Below, piece by piece: positions 17,567 to 26,708 of a stretch of DNA of 64,000 nt. Under the pieces are notes generated by a model that was given only the letters and a program-made list of their open reading frames with translations, made no database searches and was not told where the DNA came from. Location: contig JAVHXV010000006.1 in the NCBI GenBank assembly GCA_031119475.1, positions 158,945 through 222,944 on the forward strand, written 5' to 3'. The DNA is from Pedobacter sp. GTDB taxonomy: Bacteria > Bacteroidota > Bacteroidia > Sphingobacteriales > Sphingobacteriaceae. The number at the start of each line of letters is the position of its first letter. Positions within the stretch are counted from its first letter, which is position 1. Made by a program: the position numbers and the translations under genes.

Positions 17567-18070
17567 CTACTCACTTTCCAATAACCGTTGAATCTTCTTT
17601 TTTACTTTTGAAGAGCTTGGCTTGGTAAAAGAGTAGAAAAAGTCGACCACTTCTCCATTCTTATTGATGAGGTATTTATGGAAATTCCATTTTGGAATGG
17701 AATTGAGGTGGCCATTTAATTTCTTTGAACTCAGAAACTGGAACAGTGGATGTGCTTCCTTGCCCCTTACCATCATCTTTTCGAAGATGGGGAATTGGAC
17801 CCCATAGTTTACCTCGCAAAATGTATTGATGGCTTCTCCTTCTAAAGGCTCCTGTCCTCCGAAATCATTCGAGGGGAAACCCAGCACCTCAAAGCCTTGG
17901 GCGGCAAATTCATTCCTTAAATCCTGAAGTTCCTGCAATTGCGGGGTAAAGCCACAGCCAGAAGCGGTATTAACGATCAATAGGACCTGTCCTTTATAAT
18001 CGGATAAGACCTTTTCTTTTCCATTTAAAAGCTTGAGCTTAAATGGATAAATGGTTGGATTGGCATTCAT
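17567..18070 (-). CDS. Glutathione peroxidase-family thiol peroxidase
   Basis: A 167-residue thioredoxin-fold peroxidase. NTASGCGFTPQ carries the peroxidatic cysteine Cys39 in place of selenocysteine, GFPSNDFGGQEP holds the conserved glutamine region, and KWNFHKYL the catalytic tryptophan and asparagine. A second cysteine in TFCEVNYG could be the resolving residue, so it probably uses thioredoxin rather than glutathione, as bacterial members usually do (inference). It begins five bases after the DUF4294 gene's stop and is surely co-transcribed with it. Confidence 0.9.
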   Translation of the reverse strand: MNANPTIYPFKLKLLNGKEKVLSDYKGQVLLIVNTASGCGFTPQLQELQDLRNEFAAQGFEVLGFPSNDFGGQEPLEGEAINTFCEVNYGVQFPIFEKMMVRGKEAHPLFQFLSSKKLNGHLNSIPKWNFHKYLINKNGEVVDFFYSFTKPSSSKVKKKIQRLLESE

Positions 18071-18075
18071 GCTTA

Positions 18076-18693
18076 TTATTGGTAATAACCAGAATTAACG
18101 ATAATCGATTCGATGTCCCGATCTTCGGTGGCATTGTAGGTAGCTTTTAGGTTATGCCCAACCACCCTGGCGATCAACTGATAGGAAAAAGCGGCAAATC
18201 CGCCCTTGGTCTGTTTAACGATATCGTATGTGGTACGCCCAACTTCACGATCGATGAGCTTGGTCAGGATCTGCCCCTGGGTAATGGTCAGTTCCTTTAC
18301 TTCGGTATTGAACATGCGCTTGATTTCGGCATCACAATCTTTGACCAGTTTCTTTTGGGCCTTCTTATCTGGCGTCACGGCCAAATCGCGCTCCAATTGC
18401 TCATATCTTCTTTTGGCATACAGCGCATAGGGCATGACTTTTAAGACATTGTATTTGAGCCTGTTGAAGGCAGCCTGTTCTTCTTGAGATTTCCAAACGC
18501 GTTTTCCCCAGATGACCACTTCCTGTAGGCCTATCCAAGGGATCATATAGCCATTATCATTGGTAGCGGCTACACGGATGGTGTCATTTTTACCTTTTTC
18601 TGGCCAAATTACATTCGCACTTGTCTGTTGGGCCTTAGCGCCCACACTAACAAGTATGACAATAAACAGAATAAAGAGACGAGAATATTTCAT
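18076..18693 (-). CDS. Secreted DUF4294 protein
   Basis: A 205-residue protein with a signal peptide (MKYSRLFILFIVILVSVGAK...) and the DUF4294 pattern: YMIPWIGLQEVVIWGKRVW, then a helical RLKYNVLKVMPYALYAKRRY segment and an acidic C-terminal part. The family is confined to Bacteroidota and has no known function. The start at 18693 is preferred to a TTG at 18711 because that codon overlaps the -7 box TACCTTTG (18716-18709, minus). It is the first gene of a two-gene unit with the peroxidase and divergent from the rel gene. Confidence 0.8.
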   Translation of the reverse strand: MKYSRLFILFIVILVSVGAKAQQTSANVIWPEKGKNDTIRVAATNDNGYMIPWIGLQEVVIWGKRVWKSQEEQAAFNRLKYNVLKVMPYALYAKRRYEQLERDLAVTPDKKAQKKLVKDCDAEIKRMFNTEVKELTITQGQILTKLIDREVGRTTYDIVKQTKGGFAAFSYQLIARVVGHNLKATYNATEDRDIESIIVNSGYYQ

Positions 18694-18708
18694 AAATTTA
18701 TGCCTGTA

Positions 18709-18716
18709 CAAAGGTA
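18709..18716 (-). promoter_or_regulatory. -7 promoter element of the DUF4294-peroxidase unit
   Basis: TACCTTTG on the minus strand matches TAnnTTTG, 15 nt before the ATG at 18693. I did not find a clear -33 TTG at standard spacing. Confidence 0.5.
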
Positions 18717-18803
18717 CAGCTAATTTTATATATTCGTTTCAACCACACTCGAATATAAGCTTTTAAAGTTAAAATGCAATTAATTTTTACCTAGAAAAAA
18801 CAA

Positions 18804-21017
18804 ATGAAGAGCACTTTAGTGATTGATATAGAAGCAGAAAAGCAGGAAATCCTCAAAAGATATCGGGCACTGCTGCGTGCTTCTAAATCTACATTACAAA
18901 AAGGAGATAAAAAAGAAATCAGGAAAGCCTTCGAAATGGCCCTTGAGAGCCATCAGGACATGCGGAGGAAATCGGGCGAACCTTATATCTACCACCCCAT
19001 TGCCGTGGCGCAGATCGCCGCCGAAGAGATAGGCCTCGGTACCACATCAATTGTATGTGCACTGTTGCACGATGTGGTTGAAGATACGGACATTACGCTC
19101 GACGACATTGAACGTGAATTTGGCAAGAAAACCGCCAAAATTATCGACGGACTGACCAAAATATCTGGCGTATTCGATTATAACAGCTCCCTACAGGCCG
19201 AAAACTTCAGGAAAATGCTGCTTACCTTGGCTGATGATGTGCGGGTAATTTTGATCAAGTTGGCCGATCGCCTGCACAACATGCGGACCATGGATTTCAT
19301 GCCGAGGCAAAAACAGTTGAAGATTGCATCAGAAACCATTTATCTCTATGCACCGCTTGCCCATCGCCTAGGTTTATATGCCATTAAATCAGAGCTCGAA
19401 GACCTTTCCATGAAATACCTCGAGCCAGATACCTACAAATACATTGCAACGCAGCTGAATGAAAAAAAGGCCGAAAGAAATCAATTCATCAAGGCGTTTG
19501 TCGAACCGGTCAATGAAATATTGGCCGAGCAAGGGCTGGTCGCAAATATTTTTGGGCGGCCAAAATCAATCCATTCCATCTGGAACAAGATGAAAAAAAA
19601 GAACATACCCTTTGAAGAAGTGTATGACCTTTTTGCCATCCGCATCATTCTTGACAGCGCGCCAGAGCATGAAAAAGCCGATTGTTGGAAGGCCTATTCT
19701 ATCGTAACCGACCTATATAGGCCAAATCCGGATCGTTTGCGCGATTGGGTATCCTCACCAAAAGGAAATGGCTATGAATCCTTGCACACTACCGTGATGG
19801 GACCAAAAGGCCAATGGGTCGAGGTACAGATCCGTACCCAGCGGATGAATGAAATTGCCGAAAAGGGTTTTGCTGCGCATTGGAAGTACAAAGAATCGAC
19901 AAATGACAATGGACTGGACCAATGGATCCAGAAGGTACGTGAGATGTTGAGTAATCCGGAAGCCAATGCTTTTGATTTCTTGGACGACTTTAAGATGAAC
20001 CTCTTTTCTGATGAGATTTTCATTTTCACACCAAAAGGCGCCCTGCTCCAATTGCCATTGGGCGCCACGGCATTAGATTTTGCCTTCGAAATCCATACCG
20101 ATGTTGGTGCCAGGTGCATTGGTGCCAAAGTTAACCATAAGCTTGTTCCACTTTCGCACAAGTTACAGAATGGCGACCAAGTAGAAATTATTACCTCAGG
20201 AAAGCAGGTTCCAAAAGAAGATTGGCTCAACATTGTGGTTACCGCAAAAGCGAAGTCAAAAATCAAGTCATCGCTAAAGGAAGAAAAGCGCAAAGTTGCT
20301 GAAAATGGAAAAGAGACCTTGGAACGCAAATTAAAATCGCTTAAAATTACCTATAACACCGATAACCTCAATAAACTGACCTATTTCTTTAAGCTCCAAT
20401 CTACACAAGACCTGTTCATTGCAGTAGCCAATGGTAAGGTTGAGCTCAAAGACCTGAAGGAATACCTGAACAGCGAAAAAGAGATCGAGAACCGTGGAAA
20501 CGATTTTAAGAACGATGGCAAACACGTAGAGGCCCTGCTCAACAAGGTGAAAGGCCCAGAATCAGATACTTTGTTGATCGGCGAAGACCTGCAGAAAATC
20601 GATTATACCCTGGCCAATTGTTGCAACCCCATTCCGGGCGACGATGTTTTTGGCTTCGTAACCGTAAGCGAAGGCATTAAAATCCACCGTACCAATTGCC
20701 CGAACGCAGCACAGTTAATGGCCAATTATGGCTATCGGGTAGTGAAGGCCAAATGGAACGGCCAACAGGAACTGACTTTCCTTACCGGACTTCATATTGT
20801 TGGGATCGACGACGTAGGCCTGATCAATAACATCACAAAAGTAATTTCCAACGATTTCAAGGTGAATATGCGCTCGATTACCGTAGACACCAATGATGGT
20901 ATCTTTGATGGGTCTATTATGATCTTTGTGAATGACAAGGACCACTTGGACAACCTGATCAAGAATTTGCTGGAAGTAAAAGGTGTTACGGGCGTCACCA
21001 GGTTTGATGCACAATAG
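18804..21017 (+). CDS. Bifunctional (p)ppGpp synthetase/hydrolase (RelA/SpoT family)
   Basis: Makes and degrades the stringent-response alarmone. The 737-residue protein has an HD hydrolase domain (about 35-200; LLHDVVEDTD and KLADRLHNMRTM), a synthetase domain (~245-370; FGRPKSIHSIW, SSPKGNGYESLHTTV and EVQIRT), a TGS domain (~395-460), a conserved-cysteine region (NCCNPIPGDD) and an ACT domain at the C-terminus. Both catalytic centres look intact. It is probably the main Rel/SpoT enzyme. After the stop come a few AGTT-type units. Confidence 0.95.
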   Translation: MKSTLVIDIEAEKQEILKRYRALLRASKSTLQKGDKKEIRKAFEMALESHQDMRRKSGEPYIYHPIAVAQIAAEEIGLGTTSIVCALLHDVVEDTDITLDDIEREFGKKTAKIIDGLTKISGVFDYNSSLQAENFRKMLLTLADDVRVILIKLADRLHNMRTMDFMPRQKQLKIASETIYLYAPLAHRLGLYAIKSELEDLSMKYLEPDTYKYIATQLNEKKAERNQFIKAFVEPVNEILAEQGLVANIFGRPKSIHSIWNKMKKKNIPFEEVYDLFAIRIILDSAPEHEKADCWKAYSIVTDLYRPNPDRLRDWVSSPKGNGYESLHTTVMGPKGQWVEVQIRTQRMNEIAEKGFAAHWKYKESTNDNGLDQWIQKVREMLSNPEANAFDFLDDFKMNLFSDEIFIFTPKGALLQLPLGATALDFAFEIHTDVGARCIGAKVNHKLVPLSHKLQNGDQVEIITSGKQVPKEDWLNIVVTAKAKSKIKSSLKEEKRKVAENGKETLERKLKSLKITYNTDNLNKLTYFFKLQSTQDLFIAVANGKVELKDLKEYLNSEKEIENRGNDFKNDGKHVEALLNKVKGPESDTLLIGEDLQKIDYTLANCCNPIPGDDVFGFVTVSEGIKIHRTNCPNAAQLMANYGYRVVKAKWNGQQELTFLTGLHIVGIDDVGLINNITKVISNDFKVNMRSITVDTNDGIFDGSIMIFVNDKDHLDNLIKNLLEVKGVTGVTRFDAQ

Positions 21018-21152
21018 TTATGAGTTGACAGTTGAACAATCGCTGTGAGCGATTGACTAGTTAACAATTTTGACGACATGTTAACTATTAATCGGTGTAA
21101 TCATTTTAATCAGTGTAATCATTTGACTACCTTTGGAGAGGAGTTTAAAATT

Positions 21153-21647
21153 ATGTCGACACAGAACACAAATGAGTTGGTCAGAAAGATCTTTGAAGCC
21201 TATCTCGAAAACAAGAACTTAAGAAAAACCCCTGAGCGTTTTGCCATTCTGGAAGAAATCTATTCTAGAAATGACCATTTTGATGTGGAAACGCTCTATA
21301 TCCACATGAAAAACCAAAAGTACCGTGTAAGTAGGGCTACAGTCTACAACACCTTGGAACTGTTGGTTTCCTGCGACCTGGTTACCAAGCACCAGTTTGG
21401 TAAAAACATGGCGCAGTTTGAAAAGTCTTATGGCTATCACCAGCATGACCATGTCATCTGTATCGATTGCGGCAAAGTGGTCGAATTCTGTGACCCACGC
21501 ATCCATCAAATACAGAGCATGGTCGGTGACCTGCTCAAATTTGACATCAAGCACCACTCGCTGAACTTATATGGCGTATGTTTCGATTGCAGCGCCGCTG
21601 CCGCAATCAAATCTGCCGCTTCCCTAAAACAACCAGTAACCAATTAA
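21153..21647 (+). CDS. Fur-family transcriptional repressor
   Basis: A 164-residue metal-sensing regulator with an N-terminal winged helix (KTPERFAILEEIY..., SRATVYNTLELL) and a C-terminal dimerisation domain containing HQHDHVIC, CIDCG and a final CFDC. The two CxxC pairs fit a structural zinc site. Whether it senses iron, zinc or peroxide is not clear. The ATG at 21153 is chosen because GGAGAGGAG lies just upstream; a frame starting at 21078 adds an implausible 25-residue leader made from short direct repeats. purA follows 31 bp later. Confidence 0.88.
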   Translation: MSTQNTNELVRKIFEAYLENKNLRKTPERFAILEEIYSRNDHFDVETLYIHMKNQKYRVSRATVYNTLELLVSCDLVTKHQFGKNMAQFEKSYGYHQHDHVICIDCGKVVEFCDPRIHQIQSMVGDLLKFDIKHHSLNLYGVCFDCSAAAAIKSAASLKQPVTN

Positions 21648-21678
21648 ATCCAATTTATAATTTCTCTAATTTAAAATA

Positions 21679-22956
21679 ATGACGCAAGTAGATGTACTAC
21701 TAGGCCTACAATGGGGCGATGAGGGTAAAGGTAAGATTGTTGATGTTTTAAGTCCACAATATGATATGATTGCCCGTTTTCAGGGCGGCCCAAATGCTGG
21801 CCATACCTTAGAATTTGACGGCAAAAAATTTGTACTTAATACCATTCCTTCGGGAATTTTCAATAATGGGATCATGAACCTCATTGGAAATGGTGTAGTG
21901 ATCGACCCCATCATTTTAAAAAGAGAATTGGATAACCTAAAAAATGCCGGCCATGATCCTGTAGCCGACGGAAAATTGGTCATCGCCCGCAAGGCACACC
22001 TTATTCTGCCTACACACCAGTTGCTCGATGCAGCAAATGAGCAGAAAATGGGTGCCGGCAAAATCGGATCGACCCTAAAAGGGATTGGCCCAACCTATAT
22101 GGACAAGACTGGTCGTAATGGCCTTCGGGTTGGAGATACCACCTTGCCCGACTTTAGGGAACGCTATAATAGATTGGTAGAAAAGCATAAGGAAATCCTA
22201 TCACATTATGCATTTGAATATGATCTGGCCGAAAAAGAGGCCGCATTTTTCGAAGCGATCGACTTCATCAAGAATATTCCGCATGTAGATAGCGAGCATT
22301 TTGTAAACGGTTACCTCAAGGCGGGCAAAAAGGTCTTGGCAGAAGGTGCACAGGGCACCTTATTGGATGTAGATTTTGGATCCTATCCTTTTGTAACCTC
22401 ATCGAACACCACTACAGCAGGTGCCTGCACCGGTCTGGGCATTGCCCCAAATAAAGTAGGTGATGTTTTTGGCATCTTTAAAGCCTATTGCACACGCGTA
22501 GGCGGAGGACCATTTCCTACCGAATTGGATAACGCAGTTGGCGAAAACCTGCGCCAGATCGGACATGAATTCGGTGCTACTACAGGCAGGGCCCGCAGGT
22601 GCGGATGGATAGACCTGCCTGCGCTCAAATATGCCATTATGCTCAACGGCGTTACCGAACTGATCATGATGAAAGCCGATGTGCTGGATACCTTTGACAC
22701 CATCTATGTCTGCACGCATTACGAACACAATGGCGAAACCATCGATTATATGCCATATGACATTATTTCGGTGCAACCAAAGCCGGTGCTTAAAGCGATC
22801 AAAGGCTGGCAGACCGACCTTACCCAGATTACCCACATCGATCAGGTACCACAGGAACTGAAAGATTACATCAGCTATCTTGAAAAGGAACTCGAAGTGC
22901 CGATAAAATACCTCTCTGTTGGTCCTGACCGTAAACAGACCTTAAGCTTATCCTAA
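21679..22956 (+). CDS. purA: Adenylosuccinate synthase
   Basis: Joins IMP and aspartate with GTP to form adenylosuccinate, the first committed step to AMP. The 425-residue protein has the phosphate loop QWGDEGKGK with the catalytic Asp14, NAGHTLEFDGKKF with the catalytic histidine, and GSTLKGIGPTY, RRCGWIDL and SVGPDRKQT near the C-terminus. Length and motifs are standard. It probably shares a transcript with the Fur-type gene and ends at a strong bidirectional terminator. Confidence 0.96.
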   Translation: MTQVDVLLGLQWGDEGKGKIVDVLSPQYDMIARFQGGPNAGHTLEFDGKKFVLNTIPSGIFNNGIMNLIGNGVVIDPIILKRELDNLKNAGHDPVADGKLVIARKAHLILPTHQLLDAANEQKMGAGKIGSTLKGIGPTYMDKTGRNGLRVGDTTLPDFRERYNRLVEKHKEILSHYAFEYDLAEKEAAFFEAIDFIKNIPHVDSEHFVNGYLKAGKKVLAEGAQGTLLDVDFGSYPFVTSSNTTTAGACTGLGIAPNKVGDVFGIFKAYCTRVGGGPFPTELDNAVGENLRQIGHEFGATTGRARRCGWIDLPALKYAIMLNGVTELIMMKADVLDTFDTIYVCTHYEHNGETIDYMPYDIISVQPKPVLKAIKGWQTDLTQITHIDQVPQELKDYISYLEKELEVPIKYLSVGPDRKQTLSLS

Positions 22957-22992
22957 AAAAAAAGCCTGCGAGACAAACTCGCAGGCTTTTTT
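22955..22992. terminator. Bidirectional terminator between purA and a convergent gene
   Basis: A 9-bp GC-rich stem GCCTGCGAG/CTCGCAGGC (22964-22972 with 22978-22986) and a 5-nt loop, flanked by nine A on the left and six T on the right. It overlaps the purA stop codon at one end and the stop codon of the convergent gene at the other. Confidence 0.9.
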
Positions 22993-23581
22993 ATTCGTCA
23001 TCCAACAACGTTACACAGTTTACTGCCAATTTTTTGAGGCGTTCGGCAACACTGGCATCGGTTTCACCGGTCTTTATACTTTTGTGCAGCGACATGATGA
23101 TGGCCAGCGTATCCTCATCTGGATCACAAGCCTGGTATTTTTCGAAATGTGGTAGTGCCTTTAGCACAAGCGACTTGTATTTTGCGTAAACGCGCGCCCG
23201 TTTTTCTGTATCCCGGTCGGCGATAGCACCCATTTCTGCAGTAACAACTTTTGTTCGCTCCAGATAAATAAAGCCAAGGGCCCGATGGATTACTTCATAA
23301 TTTGGCTCCCCTGCCAAAGCCTTCACATAATAAATTTCTGCACTATCGGGCAATTCCAATTCTTCAAACAGCCTGCCAATGTGGTAGCTGATGTTGGTGA
23401 CCTGTTTGGGCTTAAGATGGGCCGAATCGGCTAATAACACTTTCATTTTGCCAATCGCCTCTGGCTTATCTTCGGCCGTGTTCCGGTACATCTTGAAATC
23501 TTCGTAGGTATTTCCATCCTGTGCGCTTGAACTGAGCCCAATTGACAACATCATGGCGACGATACACAAAAATCTGTTCAT
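22991..23581 (-). CDS. Secreted TPR-like protein of unknown function
   Basis: A 196-residue protein starting MNRFLCIVAMMLSIG, with a signal peptide ending near SSSAQ. The mature part is helical with TPR-like pairs (ISYHIGRLFEELELPDSAEIYYVKAL and VIHRALGFIYLERTK). It resembles small periplasmic scaffold proteins; no precise family recognised. The ATG at 23581 is used because the upstream extension adds a second, non-signal-like leader. It is divergent from pabB, 72 bp apart. Confidence 0.65.
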   Translation of the reverse strand: MNRFLCIVAMMLSIGLSSSAQDGNTYEDFKMYRNTAEDKPEAIGKMKVLLADSAHLKPKQVTNISYHIGRLFEELELPDSAEIYYVKALAGEPNYEVIHRALGFIYLERTKVVTAEMGAIADRDTEKRARVYAKYKSLVLKALPHFEKYQACDPDEDTLAIIMSLHKSIKTGETDASVAERLKKLAVNCVTLLDDE

Positions 23582-23653
23582 AAATAAGAGTTTGGGCGTA
23601 AGATAGTACAATTCATAAAGTAAAAACAATTTCATTTCATAACTTTACAACTC

Positions 23654-24928
23654 ATGGAAATAACCGCAATTGAAGCCTTTAAAAAGAAAGCCCTGCGCTG
23701 GTCTGCATCTTTTGAAGTCTGTTGCTGCCTAGATTCCAACCAATATCCAGATCCCTATGCACAATATGACCTGCTCATTGCGGCTGGCGCGAAGCATTCG
23801 CTAAATGCTGGGATAGGAAATGCATTTGAACAGCTCAAAACGTTCTACCAACATCACCAGGATTGGATGTTCGGTCTGCTGAGCTATGAACTTAAAAACG
23901 AAGTTGAACAGCTCCAGACGCTCCATACCGACAAACTTGATTTTCCTGCGCTCTATTTTTTTGTTCCAGAATATTTGATTGCCATAAAAGACAACCACGC
24001 TTCGCTCCTAAAAGGTGATGAAAACGTGTGGGAGAAAATCGAGAATTTCTGTCCTGATACCACAGCCCAAACTGGACCATTGGTGATCAACCGCAGGTTC
24101 GATAGGCAAGATTACATCCATACAGTAGAGCAGCTGAAGGAGCACATCAAACGTGGCGATTGTTATGAAATCAATTTCTGTCAGGAATTTTTTGCAGAAA
24201 ATGCCCATATTGACCCTGTTGCCACTTATCAGGATTTGAATGCGCTCTCGCCAACGCCATTTTCAGGTTTCTTTAAAATTGGTGAAAGATACATTCTTTC
24301 GGCAACACCGGAGCGCTTTTTATGCAAGCGTGGAAATCGTTTGATCTCACAGCCCATTAAGGGTACTGCCAAGAGAAGTAAGGATCCGATATTGGATGCA
24401 GAAATCAAACTTGGCCTAAAGTCGAGCATCAAGGAACAGGCAGAAAATGTAATGATCGTAGACCTGGTCAGGAACGACCTCACCAAAAGTGCCGTCAGCG
24501 GAAGCGTAAAGGTAGATGAGCTTTTCGGCATTTATACCTTCCCCCAGGTGCACCAGATGATCTCGACCATAAGTTGTACGTTAAATCCTACCATCCATTT
24601 TGTGGATGCGATCAAAAATACTTTTCCCATGGGCTCCATGACAGGCGCACCAAAAATCAGGGCCATGGAACTGATCGACACCTATGAAAAATCTAAAAGA
24701 GGCGCCTTTTCTGGCTCCTTTGGCTGTATCAGCCCAACTGGAGATTTTGATTTCAATGTGATCATCAGAAGCATCCTATACCATGCAGAAAACCGCTATC
24801 TCTCTTTTCAGGTGGGCGGCGCTATTACGTATGTGGCGAATGCCGAAGAGGAATACGAGGAATGCCTCCTCAAAGCCTCGGCCATTTTGAAAGTGCTTGA
24901 ATCAAAAAACCGAAAGCTTAAAGGCTAA
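23654..24928 (+). CDS. pabB: Aminodeoxychorismate synthase component I
   Basis: A 424-residue chorismate-binding enzyme that adds an amino group to chorismate for p-aminobenzoate and folate. The C-terminal catalytic domain (about 150-420) has KRGDCYEINFCQ, PERFL, QPIKGTAKR, VDLVRNDL, FPMGSMTGAPK and GAFSGSFGC. Anthranilate synthase component I is related, but the short N-terminal domain and KRGDCYEIN favour PabB. No glutamine amidotransferase is adjacent. The C-terminal residues RKLKG are encoded by 7-bp units (AACCGAA, AGCTTAA, AGGCTAA, AGCCTAG) that include the stop codon. Confidence 0.88.
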   Translation: MEITAIEAFKKKALRWSASFEVCCCLDSNQYPDPYAQYDLLIAAGAKHSLNAGIGNAFEQLKTFYQHHQDWMFGLLSYELKNEVEQLQTLHTDKLDFPALYFFVPEYLIAIKDNHASLLKGDENVWEKIENFCPDTTAQTGPLVINRRFDRQDYIHTVEQLKEHIKRGDCYEINFCQEFFAENAHIDPVATYQDLNALSPTPFSGFFKIGERYILSATPERFLCKRGNRLISQPIKGTAKRSKDPILDAEIKLGLKSSIKEQAENVMIVDLVRNDLTKSAVSGSVKVDELFGIYTFPQVHQMISTISCTLNPTIHFVDAIKNTFPMGSMTGAPKIRAMELIDTYEKSKRGAFSGSFGCISPTGDFDFNVIIRSILYHAENRYLSFQVGGAITYVANAEEEYEECLLKASAILKVLESKNRKLKG

Positions 24929-25001
24929 AGCCTAGTTATCGAGAACTAACAAATGGACTAAGAATTGAGCTTAAGACATGATCTTGAACCATTCTTTTTT
25001 G

Positions 25002-25078
25002 GCTTTTGGTTTTTGGCTTTCCGCTTTTGGCTTTTAGCTTTTGACTTTCAACCTTCAACTTTAAACCTTCAACTTACC
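25002..25078. repeat. Heptanucleotide array, 11 units, at the M48 gene 3' end
   Basis: Eleven 7-bp units in unbroken register (GCTTTTG, GTTTTTG, GCTTTCC, then ACTTTCA/ACCTTCA types). The last unit ends at the first base of the M48 protease stop codon (25078-25080). Confidence 0.92.
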
Positions 25079-25899
25079 TATGGCTTATAGTACTTCATCG
25101 CCTCTGGTAGATCCCTTTGAATTTGGGCGATACGCGACTGGTCAGTAGGGTGCGTGCTCAAAAATACAGGTGGTTTTGATCCGCTTGAACTAGCCTGTGC
25201 CATCCTTTGCCAGAAAGACACGGCATTGTTTGGATTGTAGCCGGCCATGGCCATAAAAGACAGTCCCATTTTATCAGCTTCCAATTCTTGTTTACGCGAA
25301 TTGGGTAGAATGTAGGCAGTTTGTGCACCAATGCCAAATAATTCGTTGATTACCGCTTGTGAGCCTTCTGACCTTCCGCTTGCGGCAACGCCAACACCTG
25401 CACCAATCAATTGGGCCTTCATCATGTCTGATGCCCTTTCTACAGAATGTTGGGCTATGGCATGCGCAATCTCGTGTCCCATTACGGTAGCCAATCCAGC
25501 CTCGTCTTTGGTAACCGGCAAGATTCCCGTGTAAACCGCAACTTTACCGCCAGGCATACACCACGCATTGATTTCCTTGCTATCAATCAGGTTAAATTCC
25601 CATTTGTAGTTCTTGATCTGTTCGCCAAAGCCATTTGCATTCATGTACTGGGTTACCGCAGCCTGGATCCTCGCTCCCACACGTTTCACCATCTGAGCCT
25701 GTGATGTATTGGAAGAAACCACTTTGGTACTTGGATCGCTCAGCAATTGCGCATAGCCGATAGCGGCCTGCTGTTCCAATTGTGCGGCACTTACGCCAAA
25801 TGTAGAAACCTTTCGGCCAGTTAGGGGCACTGTAGTAGTGGTGCAGGAAGATATGGCGAACAAACCGGCGGCCATACCCAAAATCATTAATTTTTTCAT
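25078..25899 (-). CDS. M48 family metalloprotease, lipoprotein
   Basis: A 273-residue envelope protease with a lipobox (AISSC, Cys19). The zinc site is HEIAHAIAQH near residue 145, with the third ligand probably in ELEADKMG about 60 residues later. This is the domain layout of LoiP/YggG and BepA-like proteases, which degrade misfolded outer-membrane proteins; that role is inferred from the family. The pattern is complete and the enzyme should be active. It appears monocistronic. Confidence 0.9.
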   Translation of the reverse strand: MKKLMILGMAAGLFAISSCTTTTVPLTGRKVSTFGVSAAQLEQQAAIGYAQLLSDPSTKVVSSNTSQAQMVKRVGARIQAAVTQYMNANGFGEQIKNYKWEFNLIDSKEINAWCMPGGKVAVYTGILPVTKDEAGLATVMGHEIAHAIAQHSVERASDMMKAQLIGAGVGVAASGRSEGSQAVINELFGIGAQTAYILPNSRKQELEADKMGLSFMAMAGYNPNNAVSFWQRMAQASSSGSKPPVFLSTHPTDQSRIAQIQRDLPEAMKYYKP

Positions 25900-26004
25900 C
25901 TATATAAAATTGTATCAATAGTGGCTATAAATTCCTCTGCGGCATAGCTTTCCTATGCAGCCGCTTGATTAACAAATAGCAGGGCTCGATGGTTTGAAAA
26001 TAAG

Positions 26005-26655
26005 TTATTGAATTTGTTTCTTTCTGAAGAGGTAAACTTTCGACTCCTTGCCCTTTAGTAGGCGTTCCAGATTTTTTTGGTGGGTAACCAGGATCAGTAC
26101 ACACACACAGATGCCATAGAGCACTTCAGATTTGACAGACGATTGCAGGACAAATACAATCCCGATAGGAAAGGTAAAACCAGCACAGATAGAACTCAAG
26201 GAGACATATTTGGTGCTCAACAGCACGGTCACAAATACGATTACACAGAGCAGGGCGGCAGCCGGATTGACCGCCAAAACCATTCCAAATAATGTAGCTA
26301 CACCTTTCCCGCCCCTAAACCCCGCAAAAACAGGAAACAGATGGCCCATAACGGCGATGACGCCCAATGCCAGTTCGTAGTTTACAAATTGGGCTGAAAA
26401 ACGTGGCCCTGTAACTGATAATCCGATAAAATAGGCCAATTTAGTAGCCGTGTAGCCTTTTGCAATATCAATGACCATGACCGCAATACCAGCTTTTTTG
26501 CCCAGTACCCTGAAAGTATTGGTGGCACCGGCATTGCCACTTCCATATTCTCTTACGTCGACACCATAAAATGCCTGACCTAACCAAACGGCAGTCGGTA
26601 TCGAACCAAGAAGGTAGGCAGCAATCAGCGCTGAAATGGAATAGATCGAAATCAT
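26005..26655 (-). CDS. plsY: Glycerol-3-phosphate acyltransferase PlsY
   Basis: Inner-membrane enzyme that moves an acyl group from acyl-phosphate to glycerol 3-phosphate, the first step of phospholipid synthesis. The 216-residue protein has about five membrane helices and the three conserved loops: YLLGSIPTAVW with GSGNAGATN, the glycine-rich FRGGKGVATLFG, and the later THQKNLERLLKGKE segment. The C-terminus is a short basic tail. nadC lies 53 bp upstream on the same strand, so the two may be co-transcribed. Confidence 0.93.
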   Translation of the reverse strand: MISIYSISALIAAYLLGSIPTAVWLGQAFYGVDVREYGSGNAGATNTFRVLGKKAGIAVMVIDIAKGYTATKLAYFIGLSVTGPRFSAQFVNYELALGVIAVMGHLFPVFAGFRGGKGVATLFGMVLAVNPAAALLCVIVFVTVLLSTKYVSLSSICAGFTFPIGIVFVLQSSVKSEVLYGICVCVLILVTHQKNLERLLKGKESKVYLFRKKQIQ

Positions 26656-26708
26656 GACCTACAATAATACTAAAAAAATCAGATTCACGAAGTGAGTATT
26701 TTGGAGAT

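Noticed and set aside
21078..21152. Upstream ATG for the Fur-family gene
   Set aside because: The extra 25 residues come from short direct repeats (AATCATTTTAATCAGTGTAATCATTT-like) and the later ATG has a clear Shine-Dalgarno.
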